The position numbers and the translations under genes are program-made. A stretch of 64,000 nucleotides of DNA from Ophiobolus disseminans (Eukaryota > Ascomycota > Dothideomycetes > Pleosporales > Phaeosphaeriaceae): the NCBI GenBank assembly GCA_010093685.1, contig MU006242.1, positions 1-64,000 on the forward strand, written 5' to 3'. The notes under the pieces were generated by a model. It saw only the letters and a program-made list of their open reading frames with translations. It made no database searches and was not told where the DNA came from. Shown piece by piece: positions 21,355 to 31,798 of the stretch; positions within the stretch are counted from its first letter, which is position 1, and each line of letters starts with the position of its first letter.

Positions 21355-23514
21355 ATGTCCACTCTAGCTCAAGAGAGAGCAGTCGCACAAGATCTGAAGG
21401 CGAAGAAAACTAAATCCAGGAACGGATGTGGTCGATGTAAGCTCAAGCGTGTAGGTTATTACGTCACCTCCTCCTAGCTCACGCTGACACCAACGTAGCT
21501 CAAGTGCGATGAGACTGCACCTTCATGTCTGCAATGCAAGAAGAGGAACGTCGCATGCCCAGGATACGAAAAGACGTTGAAATGGTCCACCAAATATGAA
21601 GTCTTCAGTCCTGTTCAGTTCAAATCTGCTTCGCCGAAGCCGAAGCCCACTGCCGAAATCATAACTAGAGCTCCTGAGGCCAGACAATCTCAACTCTCCT
21701 TAAATGTTGCCAGCAGCATTGAAGCCCTTGCTGCTGTGCTTCCTGTCGGTAGGAAGAACACAACGACGGAGAGCACCGCTAAGGAAGCGTCGCCACCAGT
21801 CCCCTCGCCACCAGCCCTGGAAGAAACTGTCGCTGTCCTGGAATCTTCTACCGAAGATGAGGATTCTCCTCGGGACTATGAGCCATTCATGATGGAAGAC
21901 ATCGAAACTGTGGATTCTGCTCTGGTGGATGGCGCCGTGTATGCAATCCCTGTTCCACATGATGACTTCAGCTTCGATCCATTCGAGGATTGTGACCTGG
22001 ATATTACGTCTTTCGACGACATTGGACTGGACTTTGATGACACATCGTACAAACACGACTTTTCTTCTACCTCTGCCCCATCCGCTTTCACAACCAGAGA
22101 GTCAAGCCGGGAGGACAGCCCTAGGTTATCGCGTTCTTTACTCCTGGACTTTTACCGTCTTCCAAGTCCATCGCCGAATCCTTCTTCATCGGACGACATC
22201 GAGTCTGTTCTCATTCAGCATTACTTTAAAGATGTTTGTTCAGCCTTTTCTTGTTTCGATTCTGTTTTGAACCCTTTCAGAACCACCATTGGTCGCGTTT
22301 ATCAGGAGTGCCCTTCCATTAACTTTGCTATCCAATCCATGGCTGCTGCCCACCTGGCCAACACTTTCCCTAATATGGCGGCTGTTGGTGTCGAGCTGCA
22401 ACGCAAGGCGTTCGATGCTCTGCAAGCAGAGCTTCCCCTTGTTCAGAGTAATCAATCAAGTGCTACGAAGACATTCCTCAGTATCATGCTACTTGGCCTC
22501 ACCACCTCGTGGCACGATAGCAGCGCACTTGGTCTGGAATATCTCTCAACGGCTCGATGCTTGATCCTACCCAAGCTTCTGAGTAGGTCAGAGGAAGTTG
22601 AGGCTCAGCGGGAGGCACAGTTCTTTGAGGAGTCACTGATTCATTGGGAAATGCTCATGGGTTTTGTGACTGAGGATGCTATGTCCTTTTCTTCTCAATC
22701 TGGACTGCGTCCCCGTAGAGTCACTAAGCAGAACGTGCCATCCGCTCGGCGGACGGATGGAAAGATCGTTCCGCACCCCTGGACGGGTATTGCACCTACT
22801 GGTCAGTTCTTGCTTGCTGAAGTTGGCCGTCTAGTCCGTAGGGAGCGATCACTCGACAAAGATTCAGCGACTGACATCAGACGAAGACAAGAGAACTCCC
22901 TGAATGCTGCGTCCCTGGAAGAGGATCTCCTGGCCTTAGAGTACCCAATAGCCGACGAGCTCGCCGATACTGGAGATGTGCGCACGCCAAAGCAAGACTT
23001 CATCGACATAGCTGAGGCGTATCGTTGCGCTGGCCTTCTCGAACTCTACCGTGTCTTCCCGTCGATCCTCCGTAAAAGATTGGGCAACGACAAACGTGGC
23101 GCGAGTAACGTCAACTTCCACTTTCCTATGCCTCGGTACGAGACTCTTTACGAAGACACGGACATTAAATTGTGGCTGAACTCTCTTGCCATGCACATCC
23201 TTCGGTCTATTGAGTCCATCTCTTCTTCATCCGGAACCTTCTGCATCCAGCCGCTGCTGCTCGTCATCGCTGCTTCTGAACTGAAGTTCGTGTCTTCCGT
23301 CGACTTCTTTGACGTTCATGCGAACGACTCAAGAGTTCTTTCGTCTCGGGACTTCGTCATGAAGCGTCTGCAAGAGTTTGCGCTCCGGTTACCCAACAAG
23401 CCGCTCCGCCAGATGATTAAGTTGATCAAGGAGACCTGGCGTCAGGCCGATGACGGCCAAGACGCTTTCTGGATCGACATCATGAATGAGAATGGGTGGC
23501 ACACTGTCATGTAA
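21355..23514 (+). CDS. Zn(II)2Cys6 transcription factor with fungal-specific C-terminal domain
   Basis: Exon 1 (21,355-21,450) and exon 2 (21,499-23,514) join over a 48-bp intron (GTAGGT...ACGTAG) placed inside the zinc cluster. The product is 703 residues. The DNA-binding cluster is complete: Cys 25, 28, 35, 42, 45 and 52, spacing CX2CX6CX6CX2CX6C, in a basic context. A Ser/Pro/acidic linker follows. The region from about residue 235, with YFKDVCSAFSCFDS and SMAAAHLANTFP, has the layout of the Fungal_trans_2 family (PF11951). It should be a nuclear sequence-specific regulator; its targets are not evident. The nearest genes are a secreted membrane protein and, 4.5 kb on, a DHA1 transporter. 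An ATG at 21,577 would remove the finger and is unlikely to be the start. Confidence 0.93.
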
Positions 23515-24718
23515 CAACCCCACTGTCAGCCTATTCTTGTTCGTTCGTCAACAGTATCAGGCGTACATTGCGATCCCTTCCTTCTTCCAAGCTTCGACAC
23601 GATTCCAGCGTTTCCACCCTACTGGAGTTCGGCGTCAACAACACTCGGCGTTACAACAGTTTTTCCACATCTTCCTGTCATTGCTTCTTGACAATTACGA
23701 CCTACCTTCAAGACCACCTTCCGGTCTCCACCTGTATGACTGCTACGACTGTCCGGTGCGATTTCTAATTTACGGCTCATACTCCTAGAACGATCGGTAC
23801 AACATCCCGGTGATGTTTGATGTCCAGTCCGGCTGGCCTACTGCGACACAACCCAACTCGACTTTTCCTCGCGACAACGTCAGTCCCTAGCGACGCCTAA
23901 TACAACAGCATCTGGAATGCCCTGTCACTGTTTACGACTACCTCCACGACACCATTTGCGGTCCTCCAGCTGCGGATGCCCCAAGTCCTTGCCACCAAAC
24001 CCAAACCACGACTTACGCGACAACAACACTGGACCCCTTCCGCAACATCTACCAAGATGCCCATAGCAACCAACCCTCGCAACCTGTATATCACCATGCG
24101 CTTTGCTTCTGCAAAATAATGATTCCACGTTCTCTTCTGGTAAGAGAGATCATGCAAGTGCTGTCAGCGACATTTCACACTCCATGCAACCACGCACCCA
24201 CACCCGGTCCAACCCCCGCGCCCTCCATAAACCGGTACCGCCCTGGTCTGGCATATCGCGTCCTCCCTGGTCCCAATGCTTGAAGATCTCATTGGCTGCT
24301 TCTTATAGAAATTTGCGTTAGCGTTCTGCGTTAGATACCACTTTGCGTTTGTGATACCCCCAACTAAGATTCGCATGTACGATAGTTGTTTTGATCGATG
24401 GATAAGAGAAGGACATCGGTCGCTGACACGAGGATGAAACCTCGACATTGCGACCGAGGGTGTCATTGTTCCGTGAGGATGAAACCTCACGATGCTCACT
24501 CACCAAGTTTCTTAAGAAGGAAGAGAAGATGGATGATAACTTTCATCTATGAGTCTTTCCATGTAATTATACTTCGTCAAGGGTATATAACTGCTGCGTA
24601 TACATCCACGCTCACGCACCGCTGAAAATGCGTGCAACGAGCGGGATGGTAATATGTGTGTACAAGAAGGAACCATTATGGAAAGAAGCAATCAACTCGG
24701 CTGCGATGTTGAGTAAAA
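23515..24718. other. Convergent intergenic region between the Zn2Cys6 gene and the membrane-protein gene
   Basis: Both neighbours point into this region, so it should hold two 3' UTRs. Open frames here are short and without domains. It contains the twin hairpins described separately. Confidence 0.45.
24429..24491. other. Twin hairpins with identical ATGAAA loops
   Basis: Hairpin 1 is 24,429-24,444 (stem CGAGG/CCTCG). Hairpin 2 is 24,472-24,491 (stem CGTGAGG/CCTCACG). Both have the loop ATGAAA. The stems differ between copies in a way that keeps base pairing. They lie about 230 bp beyond the 3' end of the minus-strand gene at 24,719. Role unknown. Confidence 0.5.
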
Positions 24719-25477
24719 TCACATCACCGGCCTGTTCATCTCGTCATCGTCGTCTTCCTCGTAACTGATGCACACTCTATCTCCATTCGGCGTTTGTACG
24801 ATGAGAATCGGCATTGCCTCGTAGGTGCGTGCAGTCTTTTCCGACTCTTGTGTGCTTGGAGTGGGAATCGCGAGAACGAGGGTTTCACGCCCGGGGAGTC
24901 GCATCCAGCTGGTGTACGATGCTACCTCGGGCGTGCCGTACCATTGTAGACTCAGATGTAGGCCCTCGGCAAGACATGCGAGAATGGCTATGATGACAAT
25001 GATCTGCAGTGCCCATAGCGTGACGAACGAGCCTTGATATTCCGAGAATGGATCTGGCTCCGAGCGACACACGATGTGTTGTTGAGGGCGAGTCGTCGGT
25101 CGGGGCTCTTTCTCGCTATTCCTCTTCGCGAGCTCGTTGCGCGCCGCGAAGTTCACGAAGACTTTTGTTGTGAGCGGCCGTTGTTGGGCATTGTTGCCCG
25201 ATGCTCCTTCTGTCCTCGAAAGGTACGACTCGTATAGATCGGTCTTTGTGTGTTGGAAGTTTTCGAGCTCAGGGCCGAGATTTGCACATAAGTCTGCTGC
25301 GACGGCACTTGGTGATGATTCGGCTGGTGTCCAATGTGCGGCCGAAGGAGTGAAGATTGCGCTTGGCGGTGCGTCTGCGACAATTGTGCAGCGGCAGTGT
25401 GTTCGTGTTGGCGCTGCGTATGTCGTTGAGACAAGGAGTGTGGTCGCGAGGAGCGGGAATGCTGATGTGAAAAGCAT
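24719..25477 (-). CDS. Predicted secreted or type I single-pass membrane protein
   Basis: A single exon encodes 252 residues. Residues 1-21 form a typical signal peptide with a likely cut after TTYA. The luminal or extracellular part has Cys at 28, 30, 64 and 137. A strongly hydrophobic segment at 151-170 (core IIVIIAILACLA) is followed by a tail of about 80 residues ending in the acidic run EEDDDDE. This topology suggests an ER, plasma-membrane or vacuolar protein with an acidic cytosolic tail. I recognise no family. The start is chosen because it begins the signal peptide. Plus-strand ORFs over the same DNA, including one of 165 codons, are judged to be shadows. Confidence 0.68.
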   Translation of the reverse strand: MLFTSAFPLLATTLLVSTTYAAPTRTHCRCTIVADAPPSAIFTPSAAHWTPAESSPSAVAADLCANLGPELENFQHTKTDLYESYLSRTEGASGNNAQQRPLTTKVFVNFAARNELAKRNSEKEPRPTTRPQQHIVCRSEPDPFSEYQGSFVTLWALQIIVIIAILACLAEGLHLSLQWYGTPEVASYTSWMRLPGRETLVLAIPTPSTQESEKTARTYEAMPILIVQTPNGDRVCISYEEDDDDEMNRPVM

Positions 25478-25639
25478 CTTAGTGGTCTGTAAGGCGTGCA
25501 GCTATCTTGCAAAAGTGCGCGTGTCGTTGTATAAAGAGGTGTGCTATTCCTGGAAAGAAACGGCCCGACTACCAGGTGGTGTGTTGCAAGAAATTGGTAC
25601 GAGAAGGAAGAGGCTGAGCCTGCTAGCATGTTAACATCA

Positions 25640-28045
25640 AACATCCCCTTCGTGTTCGGAGCCCGCGGACAGCACTTACCAAGTATCTATCCACAACGCT
25701 CCAAAGTGAATGTGATGGATCCTTGGTCAAGATTTATGGGTGGCGCGACAGTTGCGAAATGAGTGCTGACAACCACTGACTAAAGAGCAAGAACACACTG
25801 TGGAAAGGAAGTGTCGATGACAGACCAGGAAACAATGAATGACACCAATACAACCAACGTACAGCGCGGCCGTGCAGTCTTGTACCGTCCAACAACCCAC
25901 GGTTAGCGACACGCCCGGTCCTCGAGTCACAATTCGAGTCTCAGCTGCGCCGCCAGCGGCCGTTTCGCGTAGCATATCATATCGCGCAGACCGACCAGGC
26001 TCGAAATGCCCTCGCATGATTTCGACCACGCCAAAACGTATTGGAAGGCTAGCCGCATTCAGCCCCTTGCAAGCAATTGCCATGGGAATCGCGCTTGACA
26101 ACTGGGTCTCGATGCCGCTGCACGGTTGTGGGCGGCGGAAAGCCCAGCTGGCGCTGCTGGATACAGTTTGGGTTCGGGAGCCCCGCAGCCTTGACGATCA
26201 GCCCAGGGCTGAAGAGCTAGAGCTGTTCCTGTCTTTTTGCGCTTCATCGAGTCAGTCTGGTTAATTCTTCCTTTCTTCTTTCCTCTTCCTAATTTCTATC
26301 AATTTCATCTTATCGCAATCTCAATGCTTGGTATTTGGCGACGGCTCGCGTGGTGGTTCAGCTTCCAGGCCTATGGGTTCAGGGGTAAGCGGCTACGTTC
26401 ACGGACTGCGAAACGTCGCCATGCACCCACGCGAGCAGCATGGGTTGCCAGGGTCGGTGAATTGATGGTCGCACGGTTCTCCCTGGCATAAAGTCTCAGA
26501 GTCTAGCCTTTCTCCGAAGCAGATCGTTATTAATATACGTCTAGTCTCTCCAACGATCGATGCACACCGACTGAAAGAGCATGCGACTCAAAAACTACGC
26601 ATCTTCTGCACCCGAGATGTTTCTGCGCAGTGTGCCAGTGCGCTGGAGTGCGGAGCCGTTTGGGCGTCTCATCAAGACGGCTTCCGCCCGTTAGGACCGT
26701 CTCCACGCCTGTTTGCTCTTGTGGTACCGGAGGACCAAACTCGTCGCGTCTGGTCGACCTGTCAACTGCTGCCTAGCGAAACGAACAGGTGCGGAACCTG
26801 ACGGCCGGCGACCTGCTAAGAAATGCCGCGGAAGCTTAAAAGTGATAAGGTTGCACATGAGACGTGGACTGTCTCACCGTCGTGGAACCAACTTGCAGGT
26901 GTCTCATGCGGTAAGGGCGTGTCTGACGTTGTCGCTTGAATGCAGCTTCTCATCAGCAGGTTGACCTCCATGGACACTCAGGGCATGTCAGGTGCTCGCT
27001 GAACGTTGCATCTTCACCGGAAGGGAGAGGCGGTGCTCGATGCAGTGCTGCCAACTTGCAGCCTGGATTGGGAGCCCCAATAGTGAATGACAGCATCCAT
27101 TGTTCGCAAAACTCAGAGTTGCCTCCACCGCCGATTGTCCGCTGACAAACCTCCCTTACAGTCGATCTGCTCAAGTTTGGTTTTGTATGATTTGCTTCTT
27201 CAGGCAGCTGCGGCTGAGTTGCACGGAATTCCGTGAAGTGTGAATGGTGAACGCCAACTCGGAGACATAAACGTGGTCGGCCGTCAAACTGCACGAGGAT
27301 GATTGCTGGAAGCCAACAACAGTTGTAATATGTTTTCAAGGATTCTTCCGATGTGAGTAGATGATGCATTACTGCCTTTGCTCTGCTGCCACTACGCGGA
27401 GTTGCGGTTGAGTGCTCATGTCAGCACGCGCAGATCAGTAAGATCGTCCTTATCGCAGGGCAGCCTTCAACGCACCGCTCCGTCCATTTCGTCCGCCCCT
27501 GCATTTTAGGCGATACAAAGCTCACCTACGCGCAACCAATTATCTTCAAGCAACCCAAACTCCGCTCATTCCGTTGACTCCGCCGCCCTTTACGTTTCCG
27601 GCGCCCTGTCACTGTGTATTGCTCCCTCTTTGTCACATCTACTCATCTGCGGCAACGTCTTATTGGTGTATTACAGTGAGCACGATTGACTCACCGTGTC
27701 AGTCGTACCCATGGTTGCATCGTTATTGCCGTATCTGTGATTGCCCGACGGAGACTTGTGAAGAGTCTCCAGAACGCACGGTCGAACCTTCCGCTCCGCC
27801 ATATCGCATCGTCATATCTCCTTCCTTGGCATAAGACATGGCTTCCAAGGTGCAGGTTGACAAACCCGTTAAGGCTGAACGGGGACCCGATGGAGATAAG
27901 CCAGGCATGCGTGTAGACATATAAGCCACACCTACGCGTGCAACCATCAAACTCGCTACATTCCAACCTGATCAACACTTTTACGCCAAAGCGGGACCCG
28001 ACATCCAAGTATCACCCACATCGTCCCTGCCTGGTTATACCCAAC
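25640..28045. other. 2.4-kb region without a convincing gene
   Basis: Balanced composition. The longest frame, 25,839-26,264 (plus, 141 codons, Arg/Ser/Pro-rich), overlaps an equally long minus frame and has no recognisable domain. The last 300-400 bp should hold the promoter of the MFS gene at 28,046. Confidence 0.4.
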
Positions 28046-29740
28046 ATGTCGTACCTCTTTATACACTCGCCCGTGGGCACCTTGATACGCTATGCAACCA
28101 AAGGCAACCTGGACTATTCACGCAAGCCTGGAAAGTCTATATCATCGTCTTCGTCGACAGACGATGTCCCAGCCGTAACGACCGATGCCACCATGGGCGC
28201 GGAGCTCAAACAGCACCAGACCAGCCTCGTGGACTGGAGCGGGCCAGATGACCCAAGCACGCCGCATAACTGGCCGCTAAGTCACAAAGTCATCGTACGT
28301 ACTATCACGACATAAATTGTCAATAAAAACATATTCTGACCTCATCTGTCTACATTTAGATGACCTTTATTATTGCTTTCTACACGTTCGCAGTGTATGT
28401 CGGCTCCTCGATCTACACACCCACCCAGGAGGCCGTCATGGAGAAGTTTCACGTCAGCCATGTTGAGGGCTCGTTAGGTCTCGCACTCTACGTGCTAGGC
28501 TATGGTGTCGGGTGCCTGCTTTTCTCGCCTCTCTCGGAAATCCCAGCTGTGGGACGCAACCCCCCATACGTTATATCCGGCTTCCTCTTCGTCATCCTTT
28601 GCATACCGACCGCGCTAGTCAACAACTACGAAGGGCTCATGATTCTACGTTTTCTCCTCGGCTTCATGGCCTCTCCCTGCCTGGCGACTGCAGGTGCGTC
28701 TCTTACGGACATCTGGGCAGGACCACAAGTCCCTTTTGCAATTGCTTTATGGGCCGCTGTCGCTACGCTAGGACCTGCCCTCGGTCCCACACTAGCAAGC
28801 TACGCTATCAAGAGCCTTGGCTGGAGGTTCGCAGCCTGGGAGCTCATGTTCATCGCCGGGCCCGCATATCTGGCTATGCTGCTCATCATGCCCGAATCGT
28901 CCGGACCAACAATCTTGTACTACAAGGCGAAGCGCCTGCGAGAGGAAACCGGAAACCAGAATCTCATGTCCGACTCCGAACGCAAGCAGAAGGACCTCAA
29001 AGTCAGCAGTCTGCTCTTCGATGCCCTCATCAAGCCATGGGAGATCAACGCCTTGGACCCCGCCATCCTGTTCACGACGGTATATATGGGACTTGCATAT
29101 GGTATCTACTACAGCTTCTTTGAGTCGCTGCCGCTGGTTTACCCCGTCATGTATGGCTTTACAGCTCAGAGCACCGGACTGATATTCATATGCGTGGCAC
29201 CCACATGCCTGCTCGCGTTCGTGATCCAAGTCATCTACCTCAAGTACCGCGTGTTCCCGCGCCTCATGAACGGAACCTTTGGCGAACTCGAGAACCATTT
29301 GATTCCTGGGTTGGTGGCCAGCCCATTCATCCCTGTAGGGCTGTTCATCTATGGTAAGCACATTCCCCCTCTCGCACCTCCAAACATTAGCTTACATATC
29401 TACAGCATGGACTGCTCGCCCAAGCGTTCACTGGATGGCACCCACCATCGGTCTCGCAATGTCAATCTTCGGGACCTACTTCATCGCACAGTCGATTCTC
29501 TTATACATCCCGAACATCTACCCTCGCTACGCTGCAAGCATCTTCTCTGCAAACAGTCTCTCGAGAAGTTTATTCGCTGTTGCAGCGATCTGTTTCTCAA
29601 AGCCAATGTTCGACGGCATCGGTATCGATGGCGGTGTTAGTTTGTTGGCAGGCTGCATGGTGATATGCGCCTTGCTCATGGGAGCGTTGTTTAAGTGGGG
29701 CAAGGTCCTGAGAGAACGTAGTCAGTTCGCTGATGCATAG
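28046..29740 (+). CDS. MFS multidrug-type transporter (DHA1 family)
   Basis: Three exons (28,046-28,294; 28,360-29,353; 29,406-29,740) with introns of 65 and 52 bp give 525 residues. The cytosolic N-terminus carries WSGPDDPSTPHNWP, the usual lead into the first helix in this family. The hydrophobic pattern fits 12 transmembrane helices. The segment SPLSEIPAVGRN after helix 2 is characteristic of the CaMDR1/FLU1-type drug:H+ antiporter 1 group. Exon 3 completes the last helices. The protein should sit in the plasma membrane and export small organic molecules; the substrate cannot be told from sequence. It neighbours a broken dehydrogenase at 30.6 kb and a Zn2Cys6 gene 4.5 kb upstream, which suggests but does not prove a metabolic link. 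Confidence 0.92.
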
Positions 29741-30011
29741 GTTTGGGGTTATATCCACGCGACATGCGCGACATGCGCGACTTATAGATTGTAATACATT
29801 AGAGACGAATACTTCAGGAATTCCAACGTAGATGATTAGATATCGGCAGCAATGCGAACCTTCTCTCAGACGCAAGCTGTGTCCTCTATGCCCTTCAAGT
29901 GTCTACTATGGTGTACAGCACTACACTATTTCATACACAGCAAATGTGTAGATCACAATGAGTCGGGCTAACTGTTTTTCAGAGGTCTAACAGTGCCCGG
30001 ATGAAGAAACA

Positions 30012-30539
30012 ATGGGTTTACTAGACATCTTGAACACACTAAACAAGCCACTCAATGAGGAATATCTGCATCTACTCGCAAGCTCCAGACTACGTCAAGA
30101 AGAATTCGGGCTAACCTCCCAACGTACCCGTCCAGCGCCCCGGATCGGCGCACCTACGCAAGCCTATTTCCGCAGCTCTCAATGCCTGGAAAAAGCCTTA
30201 ACGCCGAAGCCACGCCCACTATCACCGCGTTCTGCTTTCGACTCTATGCCAATCAGAACACTATGGGCTAACTTAAGGGTGAACATCAGTCCGAGTACAC
30301 ATATTGGGAAATTGATCAAAAAACTAGTCAAAACGCCCATTAGCTGCCCAGATGTGGGTAGCCAGCCGCCGGGCAGCCCCATTCTCGTAGCTAGAGAAAG
30401 CGGTATGCATAGAAATTATGAGTTCGAGACTGTGGAGAAAGTGCACAAGGACAAGTGCACTTTAAATAGAACAGATGTGAGGCTGGGGTTGGCGTTGTGG
30501 AGAAACTTCCCGGGTCGCTGCGATGAAGAAGACATATAA
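30012..30539 (+). CDS. Hypothetical ORF (175 aa)
   Basis: An uninterrupted frame of 175 codons begins at an ATG in a good context (AACAATGGG). The product is basic and Pro/Arg-rich in the middle, with no signal peptide, membrane helix or known motif. It starts about 270 bp after the MFS gene and ends about 110 bp before the broken dehydrogenase. It may be a real short gene, part of a transcript leader, or chance. Confidence 0.3.
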   Translation: MGLLDILNTLNKPLNEEYLHLLASSRLRQEEFGLTSQRTRPAPRIGAPTQAYFRSSQCLEKALTPKPRPLSPRSAFDSMPIRTLWANLRVNISPSTHIGKLIKKLVKTPISCPDVGSQPPGSPILVARESGMHRNYEFETVEKVHKDKCTLNRTDVRLGLALWRNFPGRCDEEDI

Positions 30540-30647
30540 AGTAGTTGTCTTCCTGGATGATGAACAACAGCACAGCATCCAATATCCAGTATCAACAGCA
30601 ACCAAAAACATCCACAGACCTCCAAAACCCCCAATTCCATAACCACC

Positions 30648-31551
30648 ATGTCCCTCATCGAATAAACCATCGCCTTCATCACAGGCGGTATGCTCTTTCC
30701 TTCCATCTCCCTCCTCAAACCACTGACCCACCCCGGCAAACAGCGGCATAAGCTTCGAACTCGCCCTCCAACTCCTCGCCTCGCCAACTAACCACGTCTT
30801 CCTCGGCAGCCGCTCCCTGAACAAAGGCAAAACAGCCTTGCAAGACCTACAAGCCCGCGCTCTCCCCGGGCGCGTCGACCTCGTGCGAATCGATGTCACG
30901 TCCGACGAGAGCGTTGCTTAAGCTGTGTTGCAAATTGAGGGGGAATATGGCCAGTACGTCCACATTCGCCTTCACCATCAATCTTCACAGAACCCCTAAC
31001 ACGAGGTCTCATCAGCATCGACGCCCTCGTCAACAACGCAGCCATACTGGGCGACTTCACCGCTCCGCTATCCCAGCAAATGACAGCCGCATTCCTAACC
31101 AACGCCACAGGGCCCACCGTCGTCGTGCAGGCATTCACACCGCTGCTGGCGAAGAGCACAAAGACCCCGCGAATCGTTAATGTCACGTCCGGCGCAGGGT
31201 CGATTAGCTTGCGCGTCGATTATACGAATGAGCATCAGAAGATGGTCGCTGTACGTCCCCTCCCCTTTCCCCACTTGTACTAATTCGAAATACTAGATCC
31301 CGTACCGCACATCCAAAGCAGTGCTAAACATGGTAACGGTGTGCCAGGCGTACGAGCACGGGCCCAAGGGGTGGAAAGTATTTGCATACTGCCCTGGGCA
31401 TACGGAGAGTGATTTGGGGCCGATGAATAAGGTTGAGTTTGGCGCGAAGCTGACGAGCGAGGGTGCGGGGCCTATGGTGGGTATTATAGCGGGGGAGAGG
31501 GATGGTGAGCATGGTGGGTTTTTGAGGGCGGATGGGCAGTGGGCTTGGTAG
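30648..31551 (+). pseudogene. Broken short-chain dehydrogenase/reductase (SDR) gene
   Basis: The reading frame shows the SDR order: a beta-strand with TIAFITGG for the cofactor site, GISFELALQLL, FLGSRS, DALVNNAA, NVTSGAGSI with the catalytic Ser, and PYRTSKAVLNM with the Tyr-x-x-x-Lys pair. Two introns are clear (30,954-31,015 and 31,251-31,296) and one near 30,690-30,750 is likely. TAA codons interrupt the frame at codon 6 (after MSLIE) and in SDESVA-TAA-AVLQ, and the first intron does not join in frame with the GISFELA segment. The catalytic residues are intact but no full-length protein can be made from a simple model. Both stops fit a CAA to TAA change. An unusual gene model or sequence errors are the alternatives. 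Confidence 0.65.
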
Positions 31552-31798
31552 AGGGGAGGTTGAGAAGGATGGAGATGGCAAGGGAGAGAGGGACGTGGTG
31601 ATGTGATTGGCAACGTAACGATAGAAGATGTCTGTGCGGAAACAGGTATGTGGGAAAACATGTGCTATTGCAAATTGTTTTATGTCGAAACGCCTGCAAT
31701 GCAAAATCTGTAATCGATACATTGCTTTTGGCAATCTTCCCCTTCCCACTAAGAAAAGCAAACTATAATCTTACACTACAGCCACCACTCGCATCACC

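Noticed and set aside
21213..21413. 66-codon frame starting MSSTRLAH.
   Set aside because: It overlaps the true first exon of the Zn2Cys6 gene in another frame; the zinc cluster fixes the correct frame.
25137..25644. 165-codon plus and 163-codon minus frames.
   Set aside because: Both overlap the signal-peptide end of the membrane-protein gene in other frames and have biased, domain-free sequence.
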